Source: Streptomyces sp. NRRL S-118 (GTDB taxonomy: Bacteria > Actinomycetota > Actinomycetes > Streptomycetales > Streptomycetaceae). Taken from it: 6,709 bases of DNA. Of the stretch, positions 1 to 6,328 are shown in pieces; the stretch's first letter is position 1; each line of letters begins with the position of its first letter. Location: NCBI RefSeq assembly GCF_000716335.1, contig NZ_KL591034.1, positions 1 to 6,709 of the forward strand, read 5' to 3'. The translations under genes were made by a program, and so were the position numbers. The notes under the pieces are model-generated. The model saw nothing but the letters and a program-made list of their open reading frames with translations, was not told the origin of the DNA and made no database searches.

Positions 1-68
1 GGCGGGGGCGGGCTGCGCGGCCGGGCCGGCACCGCGGCGGGGAGCGGCGGAGGCGGCGGGGGCTTCCG

Positions 69-105
69 AAGGAGGACGGCTGTGCTGCCGTGGCTGGTGT
101 GGTGA
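69..105 (+). other. Strong Shine-Dalgarno followed by a 7-codon mini-ORF (possible leader peptide or tail of an upstream gene)
   Basis: AAGGAGG at 69-75 is close to a perfect anti-16S match. Six bases later comes GTG at 82-84, followed by CTG CCG TGG CTG GTG TGG and TGA at 103-105, giving the peptide MLPWLVW with two Trp among seven residues. The same frame is open back to base 1, so the codons could equally be the last ones of an upstream gene and the SD fortuitous. No attenuator-like hairpin pair was identified between here and 354. Real translation is unproven. Confidence 0.2.
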
Positions 106-197
106 GGGAGCCGGGGGTGGCGGGGACGGCGGCCGGAGGCGTGTGCCGGTCGCGGTCGGTCCTGGCGTGTGGGTGACTTCGCCGCCGCCGGGAGGAC

Positions 198-209
198 CCC
201 GGTACCGGG
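198..209. promoter_or_regulatory. 12-bp perfect palindrome, candidate operator
   Basis: CCCGGTACCGGG is a perfect inverted repeat about 145 bases upstream of the beta-helix start. Its 10-bp core, CCGGTACCGG, recurs at 5105-5114 (inside the 5' end of the glycosyltransferase gene) and at 6590-6599 (upstream of the minus-strand operon). A dimeric regulator could bind it, but GC-rich palindromes arise easily in such DNA and no family can be assigned. Confidence 0.25.
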
Positions 210-233
210 AGCGCGGAGCAGGGTCTACCCGAA

Positions 234-245
234 CGGTGTACACCG
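234..245. promoter_or_regulatory. 12-bp perfect palindrome, candidate operator
   Basis: CGGTGTACACCG is a perfect inverted repeat about 110 bases upstream of the beta-helix start. Its centre lies 36 bp from the centre of the palindrome at 198-209. The GTGTACAC core is of the general kind bound by dimeric helix-turn-helix regulators such as GntR or LacI types, but the sequence alone does not identify one. Confidence 0.3.
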
Positions 246-284
246 CCGGCTTCGTCTGCGCCCGCGCCGCTGGCACGCTGGCGC

Positions 285-348
285 GGTGGGGCCCGAGCGT
301 GAGGGCCCGAGCAGGAGAGCCCGAGGGTGAGGGCCGAACCGTGAGGGG
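285..348 (+). repeat. Degenerate 14-bp-period tandem repeat upstream of the beta-helix gene
   Basis: Blocks aligned at a strict 14-base period begin at 285, 299, 313, 327 and 341. The approximate consensus is GTGAGGGCCCGAGC. GTGAGGG is exact at 299, 327 and 341, and CCCGAG is shared by the first three blocks. The period is not a multiple of three and the downstream gene's frame has stops within it, so it is not a coding repeat. The last, partial copy supplies the GAGGGG ribosome binding site at 343-348. It could be a set of regulator sites on one DNA face or a slippage product. Confidence 0.6.
343..348 (+). promoter_or_regulatory. Ribosome binding site of the beta-helix gene
   Basis: GAGGGG lies five bases before the GTG at 354 and decides that start. 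An in-frame stop at 342-344 excludes anything earlier. A later in-frame GTG at 420 would remove most of the basic region in front of the signal peptide and has no comparable purine run at the right distance. Confidence 0.7.
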
Positions 349-353
349 CGTGC

Positions 354-2078
354 GTGGAAGCAGCGGAAAGCCGCAGGAGGCAGCGGCCGGGCCGGTCCGG
401 ACCGGCTCGTAGGGCCCGTGTGACCGTGTGGGTGTTGTGCACACTGATCTCGGTGGGCATGGCGGGGTGCCGATTGCCCGAGCCCTACCGTCCGCCGAGC
501 ACGACCGACGGCTCGGGCGGCGGCAGGACGTTCTACATCAGCCCCGCCGGTGACGATGGCGCCGACGGACACACGCGTGCGACCGCGTGGCGCACCCTCA
601 AGCGTGTGGACTCGGTTCGTCTGCAGCCCGGGGACCGGGTCCGGCTCGAAGGGGGGGTGCGCCACCGCGGGCGGCTGCGGCTCGATGAGGGAGAGGCCGG
701 CCGGCCGGACCGCCCGGTCGTCATCGACTCGTACGGCAAGGGGCGTGCCGTCATCGTGCCGGCCGGCACCCCGGGCGTCGACGTCTACAACACCGCCGGT
801 GTCGAGGTCCGCCGGATCCAGGTCCGCGGCCAGGGGCGGTCCGTGAGGGACGAGGGCGGCATCAGCTTCTACGCCGACGCCGGCAGCGACGCCCGCAAGC
901 TCGAACACGTGGTGGTCTCCGGCGTCGACGTGTCCGGGTTCCGCCATGGCGTACAGGTGGGCGGCGACGGCGGCTCCGGCTTTCGCGGGGTGCGCGTCGA
1001 CAACAGCGTCCTGCACGGCAACCGCGACGCCGGACTGATCACCTACGGTCCCGACCAGGACGCGGGCCCACCCCGGTACGCCCACGCCGACGTCACCGTC
1101 GACCGGGTCGAGGCCCACCACAACCCGGGCTCTCCCACGAGCCACGCACGCAACACCGGCAGCGGCATCATCCTCGCGTCGGTGGATGGTGGCCGCATCG
1201 ACCGCTCCACGGCACACGACAACGGCGCCGGGTCCTCACCCACGGCACTCGAGGGACCCCAGGGCATCTGGGCCCACGACGCCACACGCGTGGTCATCCA
1301 GCGCAGCGTCTCCTACCACAACCGGACCAACAGCCATGTGGACGGCGGAGGGTTCGGCCTCGATGTCAACGTCACGCGCTCCCGTCTCCAGTACAACCTC
1401 TCGTACGGCAACGACGGCCCCGGATACCTCGTCTACGCGGGCGAGCGGCGCCGGACCCACTCGGGCAACGTCGTGCGTTTCAACGTCAGCAACCACGACG
1501 TCCGCGAACTCGCCGGGTACGCCGGCATCTACGTCGGCGGGTTCGTGCAGGACACGCAGATCTACCACAACACCGTCGTCACCCGGTCCGGCGACGAGCT
1601 CCGCGTTCCCGCCCTCATGATCACCCCGGGCCCCCGGGACGTCGGTATCAGGAACAACCACTTCGTCACTGACGGGGCACCGCTGGTACGGGCCGAAGGC
1701 CTGCTCGTCGGCGTACTCCTGCAGGGCAACAACTACCACGTGACCGACGGCCCCTGGACGCTGGAGTGGCAGGGCGAGACCTTCGACGACCACGACGCGT
1801 GGCGCCGCGCGACGGGCCAGGAACGGATCGGGGACCAGGACACGGGCAGCAGCGTCGACCCGTGCTTCGACGACACGGGCGGGCTGCGGCGCGCCGTGGC
1901 GTTGCGTGCCGCGCTGACGCCGGGATGTGGGGAGCCGGCCGCTCCGGAAGGGATCGACCTGCAAGGCTGGTTCGCCATCGACCCGGGCCCGGTGGACGCC
2001 TTCGGTGGCAGGATCGGCGACACACCGCTCGTGGGAGCCGTCCAGCCAGCGCGTCGGAGCGGTGACGGCGGGCAATGA
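354..2078 (+). CDS. Secreted right-handed parallel beta-helix lipoprotein, probably acting on or binding polysaccharide
   Basis: This is a 574-residue exported protein of the right-handed beta-helix superfamily. The N-terminus has a long Arg-rich stretch (residues 5-22), a hydrophobic core (23-37) and the lipobox-like MAGC, with Cys39 as the likely lipidated residue, so the protein should sit on the outer face of the membrane. I see no clear twin-arginine consensus. Residues 59-101 (FYISPAGDDGADG...GDRVRLEGG) form the usual N-terminal cap of such proteins. Coils with recurring Asn/Asp/Gly turns run from about 120 to 465, including the family-typical segment DGGGFGLDV...YNLSYGNDGPGYL at 330-359. 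The chain closes with FGGRIGDTPLVGAVQ (550-564), the common end of these helices. Cys504 and Cys525 could form a disulfide. The fold is shared by polysaccharide lyases, hydrolases, C5-epimerases and non-catalytic binders, and no catalytic residues can be assigned. The gene converges on the glycan operon, so a role on that polymer is inference. Confidence 0.92.
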   Translation: MEAAESRRRQRPGRSGPARRARVTVWVLCTLISVGMAGCRLPEPYRPPSTTDGSGGGRTFYISPAGDDGADGHTRATAWRTLKRVDSVRLQPGDRVRLEGGVRHRGRLRLDEGEAGRPDRPVVIDSYGKGRAVIVPAGTPGVDVYNTAGVEVRRIQVRGQGRSVRDEGGISFYADAGSDARKLEHVVVSGVDVSGFRHGVQVGGDGGSGFRGVRVDNSVLHGNRDAGLITYGPDQDAGPPRYAHADVTVDRVEAHHNPGSPTSHARNTGSGIILASVDGGRIDRSTAHDNGAGSSPTALEGPQGIWAHDATRVVIQRSVSYHNRTNSHVDGGGFGLDVNVTRSRLQYNLSYGNDGPGYLVYAGERRRTHSGNVVRFNVSNHDVRELAGYAGIYVGGFVQDTQIYHNTVVTRSGDELRVPALMITPGPRDVGIRNNHFVTDGAPLVRAEGLLVGVLLQGNNYHVTDGPWTLEWQGETFDDHDAWRRATGQERIGDQDTGSSVDPCFDDTGGLRRAVALRAALTPGCGEPAAPEGIDLQGWFAIDPGPVDAFGGRIGDTPLVGAVQPARRSGDGGQ

Positions 2079-2094
2079 CACCGCGGACGGCGCG

Positions 2095-2130
2095 CGAGAT
2101 GGGCCCGGCCACCCGGCCGGGCCCATCTCG
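2095..2130. terminator. Bidirectional hairpin terminator between converging genes
   Basis: The arms CGAGATGGGCCCGGCC (2095-2110) and GGCCGGGCCCATCTCG (2115-2130) pair perfectly over 16 bp around the loop ACCC. The hairpin lies 16 bases after the beta-helix stop and 33 bases after the GalE stop, so it can serve both. No T-run follows on either side, which is common for actinomycete terminators. Confidence 0.9.
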
Positions 2131-2163
2131 TCCGGCCGCTGCCGGTCGGGCTCGCCGGAGCCG

Positions 2164-3189
2164 TCAGGCCGCGTAACCCCGGGGATTGCCCAGTTGGAAC
2201 CGCCAGGCATCGGTGCACATCTCGGCCAGGTCACGCCGCGGCCGCCACCCCCACGCGTCGAGGGCGGCGCGGGCGTCGGCGACGAGCCGCGCCACGTCCC
2301 CCTCCCGGCGCGGTGCGATCCGGTAAGGCACGGGCCGGCCGGACGCCGCACGGAACGCGGCGACCAGTTCGAGCACCGACGTGCCCACGCCGGTGCCCAG
2401 GTTGAGCACCCGCATACCCGGCTCGGCGAGGTGGCCCAGTGCCACCCGGTGACCCTCGGCCACGTCCATGACGTGGATGTAGTCGCGTACGGCGGTGCCG
2501 TCCGGGGTCGGCCAGTCGTCGCCGAAGACGGCGAGCTCCTCCCGCCGCCCGACCGCTACCTGCGCGATGAACGGCATCACATTGTCCGGCGTGCCCAGCG
2601 GGTCCTCACCCAGCAGCCCCGAGGCGTGCGCCCCGACCGGGTTGAAGTACCGCAGCGCGTACACCGACAGCTGCGGACGCTGCCGGCACACGTCCGCCAG
2701 CACCTGCTCGCACATCCACTTGGAGCGGGCGTACGGGTTGGTGGGCGCGACGGGATCCCCCTCGGCGAGGGGCACCCGTTCGGCCGCCCCGTACAGAGAA
2801 CACGACGACGAGAACACCAGCCGGTGCACTCCGTGTTCGGCCATGACGGCGAGCAGGGACACCGTGCCGCCGACGTTGGTGTCGTAGTACTCCACCGGCA
2901 TGCGCACGGACTCGCCGACCGCCTTCCGTCCGGCGAAGTGGATGACGGCGTCGACCGGATGCCGCCGGAACACGTCGGACAGTGCCGCGCGGTCCAGGAC
3001 GTCGACGTCGTACGAGGCGACGAGCGGTCGGCCCGCCACCTTCTGCACGCGCGTGAGTGCTTCCGGCGAGCTGTTCTGGTGGTTGTCCACGACCACCACC
3101 TCGTGGCCGTGGTCCAGGAGTTCGACACAGGTGTGACTGCCGATGAAACCGGCGCCACCGGTCACCAGGACCGTCCGGGGCAGCGACAT
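2164..3189 (-). CDS. galE: UDP-glucose 4-epimerase (GalE type; UDP-xylose/UDP-arabinose activity possible)
   Basis: This 341-residue cytoplasmic enzyme is an extended short-chain dehydrogenase, and the length is normal for GalE. It carries the NAD-binding glycine motif TGGAGFIG (10-17), DNHQNSS (35-41) as the GalE-type D-N-x-x-N-S segment, HFAGRKAVGES (84-94), and the active-site segment SSSCSLYG (127-134). Ser129 is the likely catalytic serine, with Tyr153 and Lys157 in the YxxxK motif NPYARSK. Further GalE landmarks are RYFNPVGAH (180-188), DGTAVRDYIHVMD (230-242) and NLGTG (263-267). The ATG start is supported by GGAAGG (3195-3200) five bases upstream. Classic GalE interconverts UDP-glucose and UDP-galactose; some relatives also or instead convert UDP-xylose to UDP-L-arabinose, which matters because a UDP-xylose synthase lies two genes upstream. 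Sequence alone cannot decide between these. It is the last gene of the probable operon, 93 bases after the glycosyltransferase stop. Confidence 0.94.
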   Translation of the reverse strand: MSLPRTVLVTGGAGFIGSHTCVELLDHGHEVVVVDNHQNSSPEALTRVQKVAGRPLVASYDVDVLDRAALSDVFRRHPVDAVIHFAGRKAVGESVRMPVEYYDTNVGGTVSLLAVMAEHGVHRLVFSSSCSLYGAAERVPLAEGDPVAPTNPYARSKWMCEQVLADVCRQRPQLSVYALRYFNPVGAHASGLLGEDPLGTPDNVMPFIAQVAVGRREELAVFGDDWPTPDGTAVRDYIHVMDVAEGHRVALGHLAEPGMRVLNLGTGVGTSVLELVAAFRAASGRPVPYRIAPRREGDVARLVADARAALDAWGWRPRRDLAEMCTDAWRFQLGNPRGYAA

Positions 3190-3282
3190 GGGAGCCTTCC
3201 ATGGGTGGGGTGCTGTGCGGGGGATGGGCGGCGGGGGAGGCGATGAGGAGGGGCGCGGCCGGTGCGCAGGACGGGCGGGCCC
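3190..3282 (-). promoter_or_regulatory. Glycosyltransferase-to-galE intergenic leader, C-rich and G-poor in the transcript
   Basis: This 93-base gap has no -10-like element. In the operon's transcript the part opposite 3201-3252 is about two thirds C and only about one tenth G, the composition typical of Rho-binding (rut) sites. On the plus (template) strand it shows as G runs at 3203-3205, 3207-3210, 3219-3223, 3226-3228 and 3233-3237, a near-canonical G-quadruplex pattern. It also contains the galE ribosome binding site GGAAGG at 3195-3200. Either property could lower galE expression relative to the upstream genes; this is inference. Confidence 0.4.
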
Positions 3283-5160
3283 TCAGGCGTAGAACCCCAT
3301 CAGGTAGTGGGGGAAGACCGCCATGGCCAGGACCAGCGGCAGCGCGGTCAGCGCCGCCACGACGAGCGGCAGGCGTACCGTCGCCAGGGCGGCGAGGCGG
3401 CTGACGCCCTCCGCGGCCGCCGTCTCAGCCGCATGCAGCCAGCACACGGCGAAGGTGACCAGCGTGTACGCGCTTGCGCCGACCAGGCAGAGGAACACAT
3501 AGCCGTACGCGGGACCGTGCAGCTCCCCGAAGAGCGCGGCGCAGCCGAGGGTCGTGACGATGATCAGGTAGGGCATGACGAGCCGGAGGGGCAGAGGTGC
3601 CAGCGGGTCGCGCGACTTCGGGGTGACCTTGAACGTCAGCGGCCGGGGACGTACCCGGTGGACCGCCGCGGAGACCGTGCCCCAGGCCACGAAGGGCCAG
3701 CGCGCCATCGCGAACAGCCAGCTCTCCCAGCTGAGCAGGGGAGCCCGCGCCGGGCGCAGCAGCCCCTGGCGGCGCATCAGCCAGGCCAGGGCCAGCAGTA
3801 CGAGCGACATCGCCCAGTAGTGGCCGAGGAACTCGAAGTAGTCGACGCGCATCCATGGCACGCCCGTCACCGCGGCCACGGGGGCCAGCACCAGGGCACC
3901 GGCCGTGGACAGCCCGAGCAGCGGGTAGTAGCTCAGGGCGTACCCGAACCGCAGCCGCAGGACCGGCGGCAGCCGCTTCCAGTGGGAGGGGAGCATCCCC
4001 AGCAGCAGAGTGACCAGACTCCGGGACCACTGGAACTCCTGCGTGACCATGGCGGCAAACGTGACCGGCCCGTCACCGTGGGCCTCCGCGTCGATGGCGA
4101 AGGCACCCTGCCAGCCGGCCGAGTTCAGCAGAAAGGTGGTGGAGAAGTCCTCCGCCAGCTCCGGGCCGATGCCTCCGATGTCGCGCAGTGCCGCGGTGCG
4201 GACGGCGTAGTGGGACCCGATGCACACGGGGGCGAGCCCGTCGCAGTGTCCCAGCTGGACCGCACCGTGGAAGACCGCTTCCCGGTGCAGCCGTCCGCGC
4301 GCCGACCACGAGCCGGCGGCGTTGGCGTCGCACACGCTGGGCGCCGCCACATAGCCGATGGCGGGATCGCCGAACGGCCGTACCATCTCGGCCAGGTAGT
4401 CGCGGTGCGGCACGTGGTCGCAGTCCAGCTGGGCCACGACGTCGTAGTCCTCGTAACCGTGCCGGTCGTAGAAGTAGGCGAGGTTGCCCTCCTTGCACCG
4501 GGTACGGCGGGGCCAGACGCCCCGGTGGTAGCCGGGCACCCCCCGGCGGCAGGACAACCGGACGCCGTGCTCGGCGCACCACGCCTCCACCTCCGGCGTG
4601 GCGTCCTCGTCGCAGAGCCACACGTCGTACGGATACGGGAAGTCCTGCGCCAGCATGGCGGTGAGCGTTTCGCGGGCGAGCGGCCACGGCTCCGAGGGCG
4701 CCTTGGTGACGACGAAGGCGACCGCAAGCCGCGGCACGGACAGGGTGCGATTCACGCTGCGCAGCCGCAGGATCGCGATGATGAACGGGACCGGGAGCAG
4801 AGTCAGGTAGACCAGCAGCAGGCTGTTCACCACGAGCGAGACGATCCCGACGCGGTGCTCTGGCCTGAACCACCACACCCAGAAGGCGCAGAGGCTGACC
4901 AGCCAGCACCCGGCGAGCACGGTCACCAGCCGCTGACGGCTGCGGGACAGGACGGGCCGGAAGGTGTCGTGCCGCAGACTTCGGCGCTCGCGGTGCTGTG
5001 CGAGGACGGGACCGTCGGCGGTGATCCGCGCGACATTCCCACGGGAGAGCAGGCCCACCTCCTCCGCCACGACGTCCACGCCGGGCGGTGCGCCAGGGGG
5101 TGCACCGGTACCGGCGATGCCGCTGCCTTGCGAGGGCACGGGCCCTGTACTGATGGTCAC
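3283..5160 (-). CDS. Membrane-embedded family 2 glycosyltransferase (cellulose/chitin/hyaluronan synthase-like)
   Basis: This 625-residue processive-type GT2 should polymerise and translocate a polysaccharide from a UDP-sugar at the cytoplasmic membrane. After a disordered Gly/Pro N-terminus (1-70) come two membrane segments (about 79-98 and 105-131), a cytosolic catalytic domain (about 145-385) and roughly six more membrane segments (near 405-430, 444-462, 480-500, 527-547, 552-577, 595-617). Catalytic landmarks are WLCDEDATPE (181-190, nucleotide-binding Asp), KEGNLAY (223-229), QLDCD (244-248, the metal-binding DxD), CIGSHYAVR (313-321, acceptor loop), AEDF (336-339, equivalent of TED with Asp338 as likely base) and QEFQWSRS (374-381, the QxxRW position with Gln for Arg). 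No PilZ domain follows. The GTG start is backed by AGGA seven bases upstream, in the 13-base gap after the UDP-xylose synthase gene, so the two are surely cotranscribed. Polymer identity cannot be read from the sequence. Confidence 0.93.
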   Translation of the reverse strand: MTISTGPVPSQGSGIAGTGAPPGAPPGVDVVAEEVGLLSRGNVARITADGPVLAQHRERRSLRHDTFRPVLSRSRQRLVTVLAGCWLVSLCAFWVWWFRPEHRVGIVSLVVNSLLLVYLTLLPVPFIIAILRLRSVNRTLSVPRLAVAFVVTKAPSEPWPLARETLTAMLAQDFPYPYDVWLCDEDATPEVEAWCAEHGVRLSCRRGVPGYHRGVWPRRTRCKEGNLAYFYDRHGYEDYDVVAQLDCDHVPHRDYLAEMVRPFGDPAIGYVAAPSVCDANAAGSWSARGRLHREAVFHGAVQLGHCDGLAPVCIGSHYAVRTAALRDIGGIGPELAEDFSTTFLLNSAGWQGAFAIDAEAHGDGPVTFAAMVTQEFQWSRSLVTLLLGMLPSHWKRLPPVLRLRFGYALSYYPLLGLSTAGALVLAPVAAVTGVPWMRVDYFEFLGHYWAMSLVLLALAWLMRRQGLLRPARAPLLSWESWLFAMARWPFVAWGTVSAAVHRVRPRPLTFKVTPKSRDPLAPLPLRLVMPYLIIVTTLGCAALFGELHGPAYGYVFLCLVGASAYTLVTFAVCWLHAAETAAAEGVSRLAALATVRLPLVVAALTALPLVLAMAVFPHYLMGFYA

Positions 5161-5173
5161 GGCCGCGTCCTGG

Positions 5174-6274
5174 CTAGAGCGCGGGTTCGGTGGCGTGCGG
5201 GTGCTCCCCGGCGGCGGGCGGCGCGAGTACCTGCGCCGCGCGCGGACCGCCGATGCCGATGGCGGCGTACGGCGAGTGCCGGGGCACCGCGTGGGACGTG
5301 GGCGCGCGCCCGCTGCACTGCTCCAGCGCCGCTCCAGCCGGCTGCTCGGGGTGCAGCCGGAACCACTCCACGGTGCGCGCGATGCCCTCCTCCAGGGAGA
5401 TCTCGGGCTTCCAGCCCAGGGACCGCGTGGCCCGGGTGATGACCGGGCAGCGCTGCGTCGGGTCGTCCACGGGCAACGGCAACCGGCGCACCTCGCAGGA
5501 CGATCCGGTGATTTGCAGTACCAGGTCGGCCAGCTGATGAACTGTCCGCTCGTCCGGGTTGCCGAGGTTCACCGGGCCGAACTCGCGCGCGTCGAGCATG
5601 GCGACGATGCCCCGGACGAGGTCGTCGACGTAGCAGAAGCTGCGGGTCTGCTCGCCGTCCCCGTACAGGGTCAGTGGTTCACCGGCGAGAGCCTGCCGGA
5701 TGAAGGTCGACACGACCCGGCCGTCGTGCGGGCGCAGGCGGGGGCCGTAGGTGTTGAAGATGCGGATGATCCCCGCGTCCACGCCGGACAGGCGGGCGTA
5801 CGCCGCCGTGACGGCCTCCGCATAGCGCTTGGCCTCGTCGTAGACACTGCGGGGACCGATGGGGTTGGCGTTGCCCCAGTACTCCTCTGGCTGCGGGTGG
5901 CAGTGCGGATCGCCGTAGACCTCGCTGGTCGAGGCCAGCACGAACCGCGCGCCGTGCCGCATCGCGAGCCGGACCGCGTGTTCGGTGCCTCGGCTGCCGA
6001 CGGCGAGTGTCTCCAGCGGAAGCCGGTGGTAGTCCGCCGGTGAAGCCGGGCTGGCGAGGTGGGCGACGGCGTGCACGGGACCGGTCACGTCGACGCCCTC
6101 GCTGACGTCCACGAGATGGAAGGTGAAACGGGGGTTCGCATGCAGGTGCTCGATGTTCTCGGCGAGGCCGGTGGACAGGTTGTCCAGACAGACCACGGAA
6201 TCGCCTCGCGCCAGCAGCGCCTCACACAGGTGGGAGCCGAGGAACCCGGCTCCACCGGTCACGACAATGCGCAT
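5174..6274 (-). CDS. uxs: UDP-glucuronate decarboxylase (UDP-xylose synthase) with an unusual C-terminal tail
   Basis: This is a 366-residue extended SDR enzyme converting UDP-glucuronate to UDP-xylose plus CO2 with bound NAD. The start is ATG with GAGGAG (6281-6286) six bases upstream, and the NAD motif TGGAGFLG (6-13) follows at once, as usual for bacterial forms. The features that single out UXS from dTDP-glucose dehydratases and GalE are [11 protein letters not shown] (72-82), STSEVYGDP (115-123) with Glu118, [21 protein letters not shown] (130-150) with Tyr145 and Lys149, and VDDPTQRCP (269-277), whose Arg275 matches the decarboxylation arginine of the family. The LGWKP...EEGI segment (286-298) closes the usual domain near residue 310. 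Residues beyond that, about 55, are Ala/Pro/Gly-rich and look disordered; their codons keep G/C third positions, so they appear truly coding. It is the first gene of the probable operon. Its substrate must come from a UDP-glucose dehydrogenase not present here. Confidence 0.93.
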   Translation of the reverse strand: MRIVVTGGAGFLGSHLCEALLARGDSVVCLDNLSTGLAENIEHLHANPRFTFHLVDVSEGVDVTGPVHAVAHLASPASPADYHRLPLETLAVGSRGTEHAVRLAMRHGARFVLASTSEVYGDPHCHPQPEEYWGNANPIGPRSVYDEAKRYAEAVTAAYARLSGVDAGIIRIFNTYGPRLRPHDGRVVSTFIRQALAGEPLTLYGDGEQTRSFCYVDDLVRGIVAMLDAREFGPVNLGNPDERTVHQLADLVLQITGSSCEVRRLPLPVDDPTQRCPVITRATRSLGWKPEISLEEGIARTVEWFRLHPEQPAGAALEQCSGRAPTSHAVPRHSPYAAIGIGGPRAAQVLAPPAAGEHPHATEPAL

Positions 6275-6328
6275 GTGCCACTCCTCGGAGATGCTCTGCG
6301 GTTGCTTGTCAGCAGGGAATGCGCGGCA

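Larger units (their letters stand above)
1..353. other. GC-rich left flank and upstream region of the beta-helix gene
   Basis: I find no convincing gene here. All three plus frames stay open for some distance, as expected at this G+C, but none has recognisable protein character. The frame starting at base 1 ends with TGA at 103-105 and could be the Gly/Arg-rich tail of a gene that begins outside the window. The frame of the downstream beta-helix gene is closed by stops at 174-176, 300-302 and 342-344, so that gene cannot start earlier than its GTG at 354. The stretch carries two 12-bp palindromes, a 14-bp tandem repeat and a strong Shine-Dalgarno, listed separately. No clear -10/-35 pair could be picked for the beta-helix gene. 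Confidence 0.6.

Noticed and set aside
143..412. An 89-codon plus-strand frame before the beta-helix gene
   Set aside because: It overlaps the secure start at 354, passes through the 14-bp noncoding repeat and has no ribosome binding site or protein character.
225..1217. A 330-codon minus-strand frame antisense to the beta-helix gene
   Set aside because: Low-complexity Val/Ala/Asp/Arg composition without recognisable motifs; the plus-strand frame has a signal peptide, beta-helix landmarks and a ribosome binding site.
1236..2351. A 371-codon minus-strand frame crossing the terminator and the galE 3' end
   Set aside because: It spans the bidirectional hairpin and two real genes, and has no family features.
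1927..3246. A 439-codon plus-strand frame antisense to galE
   Set aside because: It is a shadow of the galE codons and reads through the terminator hairpin.
3262..5439. A 725-codon plus-strand frame antisense to the glycosyltransferase gene
   Set aside because: Its protein is Arg/Gln/His/Gly-rich with no domain character and mirrors the GT2 codons; such long antisense frames are normal at this G+C, whereas the minus-strand frame has clear GT2 motifs and membrane segments.
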